Made by a program: the position numbers and the translations under genes. Under the pieces are notes generated by a model that was not told where the DNA came from, made no database searches, and saw nothing but the letters and a program-made list of their open reading frames with translations. From contig NZ_CP123448.1 of NCBI RefSeq assembly GCF_030177895.1, positions 558,001 to 622,000 on the forward strand: DNA of 64,000 nt, given 5' to 3'. This document shows, piece after piece, positions 16,016 through 26,700 of this stretch. Positions within the stretch are counted from its first letter, which is position 1, and each line of letters starts with the position of its first letter. This DNA comes from Kingella negevensis (GTDB taxonomy: Bacteria; Pseudomonadota; Gammaproteobacteria; Burkholderiales; Neisseriaceae).

Positions 16016-16348
16016 ATGGAAAACAACGAAATCAACTATTCAGGCTATAGCGGCTTAATCGGATTGCTGAATAATCCTCATTTGTTGGCACAATTAGAAA
16101 ACTTCAACGACTCTTTGACTTTGACCGATAAGCAAAAGAGCTATTTAAGCAGCGCTAGCCACGCTACATTTATCGCTTTTTCCAGTGTATTAAGCACCTT
16201 TACACAAATGGCAGAAAACAACCGTAAATTGCCCAATTCATGGAAAAAAGTACCGCAAGAAGAAGTAGATGACGCCCTATTCCAGTTAAACATGATAACG
16301 GCTGATTTAATGCTTTTCTTAGCTGACTTGCAGCAACGTCTTCCTTAA
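16016..16348 (+). CDS. Hypothetical protein
   Basis: The 110-residue product is not recognised. It is predicted mainly helical, with NEINYSGYSGLIGLLNNPHL at the start and VDDALFQLNMITADLMLFLADLQQ near the end. It has no signal peptide and no membrane span. Spacing of 2 bases to the preceding gene indicates co-translation. It may be a structural or regulatory accessory protein of the satellite. Confidence 0.55.
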   Translation: MENNEINYSGYSGLIGLLNNPHLLAQLENFNDSLTLTDKQKSYLSSASHATFIAFSSVLSTFTQMAENNRKLPNSWKKVPQEEVDDALFQLNMITADLMLFLADLQQRLP

Positions 16349-16432
16349 ACAAATCCCCTTTTTAAACAACTGAAATCCCTTGCCCTTGCTGGTGTCAAAA
16401 CCAGCACGGCAAAGTTTTTGCAGCCTGAGTAA

Positions 16433-16523
16433 ATATACAAATTATTGATTTATATAGATTTGTGTATTTTCAGGCAGCATTTTAACCCCATGCGTACCAA
16501 CTGCGTACCCACTGCGTACCACA
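16433..16523. repeat. Inverted repeat plus three 11-base iterons before the primase operon
   Basis: AAATATACAAAT and ATTTGTGTATTT form inverted arms at about 16433-16470. Three perfect-phase repeats of TGCGTACC(A/C)AC/CA start at 16491, 16502 and 16513 (period 11, one helical turn). They precede a helix-turn-helix gene and the primase. They could be an operator or replication iterons of the satellite. Confidence 0.45.
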
Positions 16524-16544
16524 TTCAACACAAGGAAAAACGTC

Positions 16545-16832
16545 ATGAATATCACACGCCGCGAAGTAGCGAAAATTTTCTCAAGCAATCTAAGAGTCTT
16601 ACTCACAGAAAAAGGGCTGAAGTGTACCAGTCAAACAGGATTGAACCACATCGCCCAAATCAGCCAAATAAGCAGCATCAAACTCAAATCGTGGGTATTT
16701 GCAGAGCGGCTGCCACACAAGCAAAGCCTGAAAGAATTAGCCCAATGGCTAGATTGCAATGAAAGCGATTTGATACCGCCCGAATATGCAAACTTCATCA
16801 ACAACAGAGGGATACGAAAATGCAACGACTAA
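16545..16832 (+). CDS. Helix-turn-helix regulator preceding the primase
   Basis: The 95-residue product contains SSNLRVLLTEKGLKCTSQTG, an XRE-like first helix pair, and SIKLKSWVFAERLPHKQSLK, which looks like a degenerate Cro/CI recognition region ending in LAQWLDCNESDL. The TSQTGLN turn suggests a phage-type repressor fold. Its 3' end overlaps the primase start (16820) by 13 bases, so the two are coupled. The iterons at 16491-16523, just upstream, are a natural candidate operator. Function as a regulator of the replication genes is inference. Confidence 0.55.
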   Translation: MNITRREVAKIFSSNLRVLLTEKGLKCTSQTGLNHIAQISQISSIKLKSWVFAERLPHKQSLKELAQWLDCNESDLIPPEYANFINNRGIRKCND

Positions 16833-17896
16833 ACAGCGAAGTCATCAAGCAAGCCGCTACAGGGCAATGGCGTTACATCTTGCCCCGCATCGGCATACCC
16901 GAAAGCAGCCTAAGCAACAAGCACCAGCCTTGCCCCCTATGCGGCGGAAAAGACCGCTATCGCTTTGACGACAAGCAAGGACTTGGAACTTACATCTGCA
17001 ATCAATGCGGTGCAGGCGACGGTTTCGGTTTTATCATGCAATGGCAGCAATGCAGCTTTCCAGAAGCTCTCGAAACCGTTGCGCGGATATTAGGGATTGA
17101 GCAAGGAGCAGTAGAGCCAACGCACCGCCTAATCCCCACCCCAGCGCAAACGCAGCCTGAAAAAGACCAGCTTCACAAATTAGCGAAGCTATGGCGCGAA
17201 GCAAAGCCCATGCAGCCGAAAGACCCCGTTTACAGCTATCTGCAACACAGAGGCATCGACACCGCCGCCAACTTCGCCCCATGCAATTTACGCCATTGCG
17301 CCGCCTTGCCCTATTGGACCACTGACACACACGGCAAGCCCCTACTGATTGGTTACTACAGCGCAATGTTAGGGCTGCTGACTGATACAGAAGACCAAAT
17401 ACGCGGCATACAACGCGTGTATTTGCAGCCTGAAAAAGGGCAATGGGTGAAAGCCAAAATCAAGCATCCCCAAACAGGCGAAGCGTTGGACGGCAAAAAG
17501 ATGTTGAGCCGTTTCACAGGCAGCACCAACGGCGCAAGCGTCAAACTATTTGATGAAGAAGACGGTAAGCCCTTAATCATCGCCGAAGGCATAGAAACCG
17601 CCCTAGCCGCGCATGAGTTGTTTCAGCTACCTGCATGGGCAGCAATCAGCGCAGGCAACATGCAACGGCTAGAGCTCCCCCAAAGCGTGAAAAGCGTGTT
17701 GATTGTCGCAGACCATGACACACCGCGCCCCATTGGTTACGAAGCCGCGCATGATTTAGCCGTGAAACTCATCAAGCAAGGGCGGCAAGTGCAAATCTGG
17801 CAGCCTGAAACACAAGGCTACGATGCCTTAGATGAATTGAACCGCCGAAAGCGCCCCACCTATCAGATTTTGAAACAAAACAGCTTAACGAGCTGA
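16820..17896 (+). CDS. P4-alpha-like primase: zinc ribbon plus Toprim domain
   Basis: The 358-residue product has the primase zinc ribbon HQPCPLCGGKDRYRF (residues 34-48) with the second pair CNQCG (58-62). A linker and then a Toprim fold follow, with the catalytic Glu in IIAEGIETALAAHEL near 253 and VLIVADHD near 293. The same N-terminal layout is found in phage P4 alpha protein, which primes satellite replication. P4 alpha has about 777 residues because it adds a helicase and an origin-binding domain. Those are absent here, so a host or helper helicase would be needed. The ATG at 16820 overlaps the preceding regulator gene. The gene is last in its operon and followed by uptake-sequence repeats at 17908-17950. 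Confidence 0.88.
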   Translation: MQRLNSEVIKQAATGQWRYILPRIGIPESSLSNKHQPCPLCGGKDRYRFDDKQGLGTYICNQCGAGDGFGFIMQWQQCSFPEALETVARILGIEQGAVEPTHRLIPTPAQTQPEKDQLHKLAKLWREAKPMQPKDPVYSYLQHRGIDTAANFAPCNLRHCAALPYWTTDTHGKPLLIGYYSAMLGLLTDTEDQIRGIQRVYLQPEKGQWVKAKIKHPQTGEALDGKKMLSRFTGSTNGASVKLFDEEDGKPLIIAEGIETALAAHELFQLPAWAAISAGNMQRLELPQSVKSVLIVADHDTPRPIGYEAAHDLAVKLIKQGRQVQIWQPETQGYDALDELNRRKRPTYQILKQNSLTS

Positions 17897-17957
17897 AACC
17901 CAATCTTTCAGGCAGCCTGAAAGCAAAGTACATATTTTCAGGCTGCCTGAAGAGAAA

Positions 17958-18179
17958 TTAGATTGCAGAAATAGCCTGAAAAACTTGCGGCGATTGTTCC
18001 ACCATTTTCAGCAATAACGCAGCTTGCGGATTGGGGCGTGTTTTCCCTTGTTCCCACCCTTGATAAGTTCTAACCGATGTTCTCAATTTTTGAGCAAACA
18101 CCGCTTGCGACAAATGCAAGTTTTCACGAATAGAGCGGATTTCTTCAGGAGTGATAAACACAGGCGCGGCATATTCCAC
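17958..18179 (-). CDS. XRE-family antitoxin-like regulator (orphan)
   Basis: The 73-residue protein reads as a single helix-turn-helix: EIRSIRENLHLSQAVFAQKL then SVRTYQGWEQGKTRPNPQAA. This matches the HigA/NadS type antitoxin regulators. No toxin gene stands directly upstream or downstream. The gap to the next minus-strand gene (18230) is only 50 bases and holds a hairpin. It may therefore be an orphan antitoxin or a regulator of the 18-28 kb module. It lies at the meeting point of the plus-strand satellite genes and the minus-strand module, which suggests a boundary gene. Confidence 0.75.
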   Translation of the reverse strand: MEYAAPVFITPEEIRSIRENLHLSQAVFAQKLRTSVRTYQGWEQGKTRPNPQAALLLKMVEQSPQVFQAISAI

Positions 18180-18223
18180 CGTTGAAGTTTTGAGCGTGAT
18201 TTTACCTTGCTGGTGTTGTTCAC

Positions 18224-18245
18224 CGTTTACTAAATTTTCAGTAAA
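18224..18245 (-). terminator. Inverted repeat at the 3' end of the tail-like gene group
   Basis: GTTTACT and AGTAAAC form a perfect 7-base stem around an AT-rich loop. It overlaps the last codons of the 115-residue gene and could be a weak terminator or an operator for the following XRE gene. Confidence 0.35.
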
Positions 18246-18577
18246 CGAGAGTAGTTAAACGTAGGGCGATTGCTAACCGTGCGCTCGGCGGCTAGTTTCT
18301 CAAACAAGGCGCGAACATGTCCTGTAACCGTCTCTTGAAAAGCGATTGAACCGCGATGATCAAAGCGTGCGACTTGCGATGTTTGTGTTTTCATGCCACC
18401 AATCAACGGCACTTCAATCACATCTTCCGCCGAAGTAATTGGCACAGGGAATTGTTTAAGCAAATATTGCGCGTCAGGCTCATTATCTAACACCATGGTG
18501 AATTCAGAAATAATCGCTTTTTCGTTTAAGGCTTTGCTGCGTTTATAGACTTCAAAAGCCGTTTTGGAATTGTACAT
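18230..18577 (-). CDS. Hypothetical phage-like protein of the tail/baseplate pair
   Basis: The 115-residue product is not firmly recognised. It contains PITSAEDVIEVPLIGGMKTQ, then DHRGSIAFQETVTGHVRALF, a pattern of beta strands with a short helix as found in small tail-tube type proteins. It starts 9 bases after the end of the 285-residue gene, which has a baseplate-like character, so the two probably work together. The last residues fall in an inverted repeat, and the C-terminus may have been shortened at the module border. I state the tail link as inference only. Confidence 0.45.
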   Translation of the reverse strand: MYNSKTAFEVYKRSKALNEKAIISEFTMVLDNEPDAQYLLKQFPVPITSAEDVIEVPLIGGMKTQTSQVARFDHRGSIAFQETVTGHVRALFEKLAAERTVSNRPTFNYSRLLKI

Positions 18578-18586
18578 AGTCGTTTC

Positions 18587-19444
18587 CTAAAAATTGTTGA
18601 TTGGATTGAGTAAGGAAGTAACCTTGTTTAAGGCTTCACTGGCAAACTGACCCAAAACACCGTTTTTGGCTGCCTGAATGTCGGCAAAATCCAGCGATTG
18701 ATACGATTGCAGCGACACAGGCACTTCTAAAAACAAGTCGCCCATCGGGCTATACGGCGCATCTAGCGGTTTGCCAATGCTTTCAATCACTAAGGGCGGA
18801 TAGGTTTCGCCCTTGTAGGTTAGTCGGACAAATTTTGGGGCTTCGCTGGGAAAGAGAATCGTGCTAGCAGCAGACGACACGCCGTTTTCGCGTGTGCCGT
18901 TTACGGTTTCATCTAGCACATTTGCCGCAATTTTGGCGGGATACGCCATGCGTTGCAGCGCGGTAAACGGCGTGATGACTTCGCTTTGCGGGTCTTGCCA
19001 TGCGCGAAAAATCAACGTCATTTCAATTTTCAACGGCGCGTGTCCTGTATAAACTTGACGGCTGTTGAGCTTGGTCATCCCGCTTCTGCCTGCATGGCTG
19101 TCTGAAAAATCCGCCAGCTTCTGCCAACCGCCTTGCTGTTCGCCACCCATGGATTGCGCTAACTCGCCCAATAAGCCCGTTTGCGTGAATTGTGAAAACA
19201 CGCCGATATTAGGATTTTTCTTGTCCGCCGTCATCTCTTCAAATGGCGATTGCCAGTCAATGGATTGCGACACTGAACCATCTTTAACCAAGGCAGCAAA
19301 GGCTACGCCTGTTTCTGTGCCTTTTGCGTCAATCTGTTTAAATTGCGCGATTAAATCAGGATGGATACTGCCCCAGTTAGATGTTTCAGTGCGACCGCCT
19401 GCCACGCCCAGCAATGCCGTAGCCAAATCGCTAAGTGAAACCAT
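18587..19444 (-). CDS. Phage tail/baseplate-like protein
   Basis: The 285-residue product begins with a small Gly/Ala-rich helix and continues with VYTGHAPLKIEMTLIFRAWQ and EVITPFTALQRMAYP. It ends with IESIGKPLDAPYSP, GDLFLEVPVSLQSYQSLDF. The combination of 'target-strand plus ITPFxALQRMAYP plus final PVSL-xxxY-xxLDF' resembles baseplate tube-cap proteins of contractile phages, which first adopt a strand-swapped LysM-like end. I cannot confirm the family by search. Length and predicted all-beta content fit. It lies between an acidic EF-hand protein and the 115-residue gene, with 2-9 base gaps, so the three are one transcription unit. Confidence 0.5.
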   Translation of the reverse strand: MVSLSDLATALLGVAGGRTETSNWGSIHPDLIAQFKQIDAKGTETGVAFAALVKDGSVSQSIDWQSPFEEMTADKKNPNIGVFSQFTQTGLLGELAQSMGGEQQGGWQKLADFSDSHAGRSGMTKLNSRQVYTGHAPLKIEMTLIFRAWQDPQSEVITPFTALQRMAYPAKIAANVLDETVNGTRENGVSSAASTILFPSEAPKFVRLTYKGETYPPLVIESIGKPLDAPYSPMGDLFLEVPVSLQSYQSLDFADIQAAKNGVLGQFASEALNKVTSLLNPINNF

Positions 19445-19447
19445 GAC

Positions 19448-20134
19448 TTACCCAATCGTTTTACGGCGGATTCTCAGCGATTTAAGCCGTTGTGCACGTG
19501 CTTTACCGCTGTGCGCTTTCATCTGCGCCTTGCGAATCGCCATTTTTTGCTTGGCAGTGAGTTTGACTACGCCTGCAATACGCTTGCGAATGCGTGTTTT
19601 TTTGCCATTGCGAATGGCTAATACTCGTCTGTAAGTCGCGTCCATTACGGCGGCATCGCTGTCTTCATCAAAATCAAATGCGGCGGCATGAATACGCGCT
19701 AATTCTGCGTCTTCGCCGTCTGCCCCTGTGTTGATGAGTAGCTCGTGAATATTGGCAGTTGCGTCATCATCACTATCGTTGAGCATGGCGGAAATATCGT
19801 CATCGCTTACGCCATAGCTTGCCATTAAATCGGAAGCGATGTTGTAGGCATAATCCAATACTTCCAGCTCGTCATCGTCCAACTCGCCGTTTTTATTGGT
19901 ATCTACGCAACCAATCATTAGTGCGTCAAAGCGATCAAGCAGCGTTTCGCCATCGTCCAAATCGTCTTCATCGGTTTCTGCCCATTCTGCCAGCACGCCT
20001 GCCACATCTAGGCGCAGGGTGGTTAGCTCGGCAGCGGCAACATCGTTTTCAGCGGCATAACCCATATCGTCAAATACGGCAACAGGCGCAGTTTTTTGGG
20101 GATTTTTTTCGAGCAATTGGTCTAAGAAAGACAT
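19448..20134 (-). CDS. EF-hand protein with acidic body and basic C-terminal tail
   Basis: The 228-residue protein has two parts of opposite charge. Residues 1-165 are strongly acidic (EWAETDEDDLDDGE). They contain a complete canonical EF-hand loop, DTNKNGELDDDE at about residues 78-89, with Asp, Asn, Asn and Glu in the right places to bind calcium. Residues 170-228 are extremely basic (NGKKTRIRKRIAGVVKLTAK), with many Arg and Lys and a repeated K-x-x-I-R pattern that suggests nucleic-acid or capsid binding. EF-hands are unusual in phage-like operons. It starts the tail-like group; its stop is 3 bases before the next start. No family is recognised beyond the EF-hand. Confidence 0.7.
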   Translation of the reverse strand: MSFLDQLLEKNPQKTAPVAVFDDMGYAAENDVAAAELTTLRLDVAGVLAEWAETDEDDLDDGETLLDRFDALMIGCVDTNKNGELDDDELEVLDYAYNIASDLMASYGVSDDDISAMLNDSDDDATANIHELLINTGADGEDAELARIHAAAFDFDEDSDAAVMDATYRRVLAIRNGKKTRIRKRIAGVVKLTAKQKMAIRKAQMKAHSGKARAQRLKSLRIRRKTIG

Positions 20135-20170
20135 GGAATTTCCTTTGCGGTTGAATAACGATGAAATGTT

Positions 20171-20203
20171 AGAACGCCCATAAGAAGGTATCCTATGGGC
20201 GTT
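20171..20203 (-). terminator. Hairpin between the 157-residue gene and the EF-hand gene
   Basis: GAACGCCCATA and TATGGGCGTTC form a perfect 11-base stem. It divides the minus-strand module into an upstream part (20248-28706) and a downstream part (17958-20134). It is followed by few T residues on the minus strand, so it may be partial. Confidence 0.5.
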
Positions 20204-20247
20204 CGTGTTTTAGGTTTTTTCAGGCTGCCTGAATGCCTATTTTTTGA

Positions 20248-20721
20248 TTATCTAACGCGTTTGTTTCGCAGTGCATTGAGCAATTTCTGACGCTCCACTT
20301 GTTTACGCTCAATAATTTTCCGTGCTGCCATATCGGGGTCGTTTAACACCCATTCACGCATACCATCATCTTCCAACGTGAAATGTGTTGTGCCTGCATA
20401 ATAGGTTTTGCGATACATTTTTTTAAACTCTTCGGCAGCGATGAGCGTGTGTCCGTCTGTTTTACCGCGATAGGCTTCACGCATTTCGGCATCGTCCACG
20501 TCGCCAAAATCGTAACCATGACGGCGCAACACGTCTTTGACGGCAAACCAATACACGCCAAATTCGGCATAGCATTCTGGATAATCCAAAATGCGGCTGT
20601 AAATCGTACGTGAACCAAATTCAGGCAGCGGCCCGTATTTTTTCTTGTCTAACGCTTCTTGCGTTTCGGCAACTTCTTTGTCCCATGCTTCTTGGGTGTC
20701 AAACATTTGGAATGATTTCAT
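20248..20721 (-). CDS. Hypothetical protein of the DarB-like module
   Basis: The 157-residue product is rich in Tyr, Arg, Lys and Asp, soluble, and predicted mostly helical. It contains FGVYWFAVKDVLRRHGYDFG and DVDDAEMREAYRGKTDGHTL and ends in a basic stretch (RKIIERKQVERQKLLNALRN). I do not recognise it. It follows the giant helicase-methyltransferase gene by about 60 bases that hold an uptake sequence, and it precedes a hairpin. Its size, charge and place suggest a small accessory protein of the module, perhaps packaged or DNA-bound. A good AAAGGAC site precedes the ATG. Confidence 0.5.
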   Translation of the reverse strand: MKSFQMFDTQEAWDKEVAETQEALDKKKYGPLPEFGSRTIYSRILDYPECYAEFGVYWFAVKDVLRRHGYDFGDVDDAEMREAYRGKTDGHTLIAAEEFKKMYRKTYYAGTTHFTLEDDGMREWVLNDPDMAARKIIERKQVERQKLLNALRNKRVR

Positions 20722-20781
20722 TTTTTTGTCCTTTCGGGCAGCCTGAAAGCTGCCATAGGTTAGGAGTGGAATTTCAATTAG

Positions 20782-23700
20782 CTACTTCACATCATTGTCC
20801 AAGTAATCCAGCACGTTATCTATCAATGCGCTGGGATATTCACTTGAAAGGTCCGCATAATATCGTCTGCTGCTATCTGCGGCATAGCGCATGGCATCGC
20901 TTTGCCATTTGGCTAAGGCTTTTAAACCGTCCACATAATCAACATCATCAGGGCGCAAAATGCGAGATTTTGAAACATTGATTTGACTAATCTTGTGAAC
21001 GCCTACGCTTTCATAGCCGTAATAATAGCTCAAATTCCCTTTTGCGCTAGACAATACTTTCACTTTTTCGTCATCAAGCACAATGGTGTGAATGGGATAG
21101 TATTCCCCATCTTGTGTGAATAGTTCAATGCCTTGCCCCAGTGCATCAATCACAAAATCCGCCGTTGCGCCGTCAATGTGCGATGATTGTTTAGCGTTTG
21201 CGCTGGCTGATTCACGTAGGGCAGTTTGCTTATCGTGTTCGGTTTGCCACTCTTGCGCGATGATGTGGTTTTCAGGCAGCCTGAAAAGCTCTTCTTTGCG
21301 TGAATAGCCTAATACACGAATGTGAAAGTCTTCGTATTTTGCATAATAGTAGCCTTTTTTGTCCTCATCTGTCATCACGCGAATAACAGGCTCATCGTCA
21401 TACATCACACCACTCAAACGCTCCACCCATTGCTCCATGCGCTGATAAGCAATATCCCGCGTCTTTTGGTTTTTGGCAATGGTTTTTTCGGCGGAAGATT
21501 TTTCAATCGACTTAGCCAAACGCTTGTTTGCGTCCGTGAGCGCGTCATTGTCCTTTTGGGCTTCGTTTAACTCATTTAACAAGCGTTTTATGTCACTTGG
21601 ATTTCTGTTCAGCCATTTCGTGCTTTGGCGAATAATGCGAATGTTCACGTTTTGCGCGGCAATGGCTTGACGATTGATTTCCGCTTGCTTGCGGTCAGTT
21701 TGGCGTTGCAACATGGCTTCAAATGAAGACGCGCTACCGTCAAAGGCAATCATCTCATCGTAATCTTCGGCGGTTAATTCCTGTCCCACTTCGGCGTAAT
21801 CATCAGAAGATTGCTTCATCACGCTGTCAATCCAGTTGGATTTGCGGTTGATTGCCGTGCGTTTGTAGGTATCAAACGTGCCATCTACTTCGTAGAAATA
21901 CACGTTCACTTTTTCCGCCGTATTGCCCTGACGAATACCGCGCCCGTTACGTTGGGTAATGCTGTCTGGTGTCCAGTTCAATTCCAAGTGATGAATGGCT
22001 TGGCAACCTTTTTGCAGATTAATGCCTACTTCGGCTTTTTTGTTGGCAATGATAATGCTGTAACCATCTTCATCATCGCCATTAAAGCGTTCTTGCACGT
22101 CAATAATCTCATCGGGGTCGGAATTAAATTGCCCTGAAATAAAGGTAATCCGTGCGGTAGGAATGCCACACTCACGCGCAATAATCCGCTTGATTTTGGT
22201 GTGCATGGCAAGGCTTTCCACAAAAATAATCTGCTTGGCAAAACGTGCTTTGGCATAACGAATATGCGCTTGCTCTTTTTTCACGTTTTCCACCAATGCG
22301 GCGATTTTTGGGCTGATGTTTACGCTCACATCTGCGCTGTGTTTATCCAACAAGGCTTCCAGTTTCAACTGTGCGTTAAAGTCTTGGCAATTGAGCGTAA
22401 CTTTGCCATCGGCGTATTCTGCCACCGCTTTAATGGCGTAAATAGTTGTCAATTCGCCTGTTTCCGCATTTTTGCGATTAGTTTCGCTCACAATCCAGTC
22501 GTTATTTTCAGGATAATGTTCGGTTTTAAACGTGATTTTGGCTTGGCTGTTAAACGCTTCAACAGCGGCTTGCGCGGCTTCAATATTGCTTACATTGTAA
22601 ACCGTGTGATTTGCCAGCAATGCCGTATCCAACAGCGCGGCAGACATTCGCTTGATGGTAGAAAATGGGTGCGCCACCGTTTCCAGTTTCCCCACTTCTT
22701 CCAACACAGCCTGAAAATCCGCCAACGCTTGCGCGGATTCGCCGCTAATGGGTTGGTCTTTGATTTTCATTTTGGCAATGCGGTAAGCATTTTGCGCTTT
22801 TTCCAATTCACGGCGCGTTACATCGTCCAGTAATACGCCGTCCGACATTTCTTCGCTATCTACTTGTTTAAAAGCGATGCCCACATCTTGCGCTTCTTTA
22901 ATATCCGCATTTGAACCAATCAATTGTTGAACCAAAGCAAGGTTTTTAATCCCTACCAGTGATTGCGCGGAAACGGTATCGCCTTTCATATCCACTTCTT
23001 CTCGTGATTGAATTTCGCAAATCGCTTCAATGAAATCATCTGCGCCTTTGATTGAACCCAAAAACGCTTGATTAACGCGTTCTTCGCCGATTGCCAGCGA
23101 CATCATGCTGTAAATTTCCAATGGCGAATTGGTAACAGGTGTAGCGGTCAAAAGCATTGCGCCATCATTGCGCGGATTGTTGCCACGGATAAACCACAAT
23201 TTCACCGCCATATCAATCGCACGATTAGATGGCTTACCGCTAGGCAAACCTTTGACTTGCGCGACCTTAATTGCTTGTTTGGCGTTCTTGAAATGGTGCG
23301 CTTCGTCCACGACTACCGCGTCAATGCCCAAATCTTCAAAAAATGGCGCATTGTCTAGCTTATTTTTACCTGCAATATCGGCGGCTAAATTTTCGGCTTT
23401 GGCTTGCGCTTTTTCGTTTTTGGCGGCGTTTTGTTTTTCGGCAAAACTGTTATCCACGCGACCAATATAGTTAATGTAGTCTTGTGCGGTTTCTTCACGC
23501 AGGCGGATTTTTTCAAACGCTTGTTGCGTCATAAAAATCTTGTTATGGCGGTTTTCCAAAACACGGTTTAAATCGCGAGCGTAATTTTTGCTATTGACCA
23601 CCAAACCGCCGTCATCGTCCCAATCTGCGCCAATAAACAAACATTTTTCGCGTTCATTTTCGTTGTAATATTTGCCACTTTCTTTGTGCCAGTTACTCAA

Positions 23701-26700
23701 CACAGCATTGGGAACAACAAAGCAAACTTTGCGCTTCGTGCCTGTTTCTAGGGCGTATTGAGCGGCGGCAAGTCCTGTGAAGGTTTTTCCAAGCCCCACG
23801 CCAAACGCATTAATCGGCGCAAATTCACGCGCTGCCTTGCGGATATAGGCATTTTGATAGCCATGCAGTTTTACATCGGCATTCGCGCCTGTAATCGCTA
23901 ATGGCGCGTCATCATCGGTTTGAGGGAAACGGATATTGGCTGGGTCATTGGCTTTGTCTGCCACGCTTTGCATAAACGCTTTATCCGCTTTAAGCCATGT
24001 ATCAAACTCCGCATTCCACTCATTCACGTTTTCACGAATCAGTTTTAATTTTTCGCTGTCGGATAGGGCTTTACCATCTTCATTGGTCAATTCCACACCT
24101 TGATGTGATACGCGTCCGCTTTCCAAATATGCGCCAATGCGTTTGAGTAATTTGTCGTTTTCGGTTTTCGTTGTGCCATCAATCACAATCGCAAATGCGC
24201 CGCTTGCTTGCTGCTCTAAACGCGCTTTCAAGCTGCTTTTGCTTTGCGACAATTTGCCTTGCACAAAGCGTAACAAGGTTTGATTATCCACAAACGGACT
24301 ACGCAAACCAAAACGCATATTATCCACGCTTTGAACGGGTGCTTTTTCTAGGGCAATTTGGCGCATACGTTGTAATTTGGCGCGAATGTCATCGTTTGCA
24401 GCTGCCTGAATATCCGCGTCAATTTTGTCTAATACGTCTTTCAGGTTGCCTACGAAATAATCATCAGCTTTCATACATTCTGTGCCGTCTGCATTGACAC
24501 ACCAATCATCGTTGGTCATCGGCTCAATGCCCAAATCACGCACGTTTTGTGCTGGCAATGCCAGCGTACCGCCCAAATATTGCAGTTGCTCTACTTTTTT
24601 ATCGGTGGTTAATTCTTGCGTCAAATCGCCTGTTGCGCCACGCCATGCGGCAGAAAAGCCTGTTTTGCGGTCGTAATGCAAAGCGATTGCCGCAATGGCT
24701 TTTTTCCAGCCCGACAAATTCTTGTCCAGTGCCACACGCAATTTCATCGCGTCCGACAAATCGGCGTGATTTTCGGTTTGGTTTTCGCCTGCAAAATTGT
24801 CCATCACATATTGAACCGACAAGCCTACCAACACACGGCGCAATTGTGCTTCACGTTTGTTTTCTGCCACGCGTGATAAATCTTTATGCAACCGCGCCGC
24901 CCATTCTGGAATAAAACGATGTTGCGCGGTTTGAATAAAATAATCGCACGCTGCCTGAAAATCGCTTGCCGATACTTTGTGTTCAAACGCGGATAAGGGC
25001 GTATCCAGCTTTGCCATAATGTCATTGGAGCGACTTTCCAGCTCATTCTCGCTCACGGCTTGCGCGTTGAATTTCACGCCGTCAAACACAAACGCTTGTC
25101 CGTTTTGGTACACGATGTCGCCTGTTTGATAGCTCTGCGGTTCGGTTTCGGTCGCATCCAGCAATGCCCAATCAATGCGACTGCCGTGAAAACGTTTAAT
25201 CGCTTGGGCGATGTTTGCCACACTATCATTGTTGATGACAGCGTAGACTTTTTTCTTGTCGCCATTTTCATCGGTGCGCCAGCTTTCGGTTTCGCCTTCT
25301 TCGCCCAAAATGAATTTTTTGTTTTCAGACAGCTTGAAATATTTGCCGTTGATGTAATCGTCCCACATCACACGCGCTTCGGTTAAAACATCGGGGTTTT
25401 GCGCTTGCAATTGGGCGATTTTTTCGGCGGTGTCTTGACTGTATTTACGGTAAAACAAAATATCGGTTGCTACGTCCGCGCCCGCCGTGCCAAACACGCT
25501 ATTAGGCAAACGATACGCGCCAATAAACTCCGCCATTTGCGAAGTCAAAACACGCGCATTTTCGGCTTTACCACCTTTGCCGTCTAAAAACGAAGACGGC
25601 ACAATAAACGCCGCCAAACCGCTGGGTTTGAGCTTGTCTAGGCTACGTAAAACAAAATACGTTTGCAGATTTTCTTTGCGATATTTGCTGTCTTTGTTGC
25701 GGTGTTTGCGTAACGATACATCGCCAAATGGCACGTTGGTTACAATCGCGTCCACAGAGTTATCGGGGATAGATTGGGCGCGTTCTTCAAAGCTGGCAAC
25801 GTCCACGTGATAGCGTTCAGAGCCATTGACGAGTTTGTTTACAGTCGCGCTGGTTTCGTCCATTTCCACCACTTGTACAACCGCATTTTCAGGCGCAAAC
25901 GCCCCAAAAATACCACTGCCACCGCATGGGTCTAATACTTTGCCACCGCCAAAACCCATTTCTTTGACCACGTCCCACATCGCTGAAGCAACAGGCGCGG
26001 GCGTGTAGTATTCGTGCGCTGAACCTGTTTTGCCGTCTCGTGCTTTTAAACCACCGCCGCTGCCTGAATATTGTGCCAAAATAGCTTTTTGTTCGGTCGT
26101 GATGTTGTCAATCGTGAGTTCGCCTGCGTCCGCTTTGTCGAGTAAGGCAAAAACAGCGTTATTGGCGCGTTGGCGTTGGGTTTTGGTTTGGGTGTCGTCA
26201 AAGGTGTAGAGTGTGCTTGTTTTGGGTTGAGTATCGGTTTCCTGATAGGTATCAGTAACGTCATTGCCTTGTGGGTCTAGGATTTGCAGAATACAAACAT
26301 AACCGACCAAATCGCTGATATAAATTTGCGCCTTATCAAAAACAGCAGTATGATTGCTCGCGTGGAAAACAGAACCCGCCGCTTGGCTGCTATCCATAGC
26401 AGTTTCAATGCTTGCAGGCGCGTTTTCCACTTTTTGTTTGCCTGCCAAACGCTGATTGTAGGCAATCAACTCTTCAACAGCTTCCAATTCGCCATTCGGT
26501 AATTCGCCTGCTGCGGTTTCCAACAATACGCGATAGTCATCGATTTCTACCCATTTTTGGTATTTATGGAAAGCGATAAAATTATCTTTGCGCTCATGCG
26601 ACAAGGCTTCTTTACCAACAAAATTCCCTGTTTTAAACACGTCCATAACAAACGTTACAGCTTTGGCGTGTAATTTGGAACGACTGGCATTAAAGCTCAA

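Noticed and set aside
17958..18577. Toxin partner for the XRE antitoxin-like gene
   Set aside because: The neighbouring 115-residue protein does not look like a RelE/HigB fold and the other side is the primase end, so the gene is treated as an orphan.
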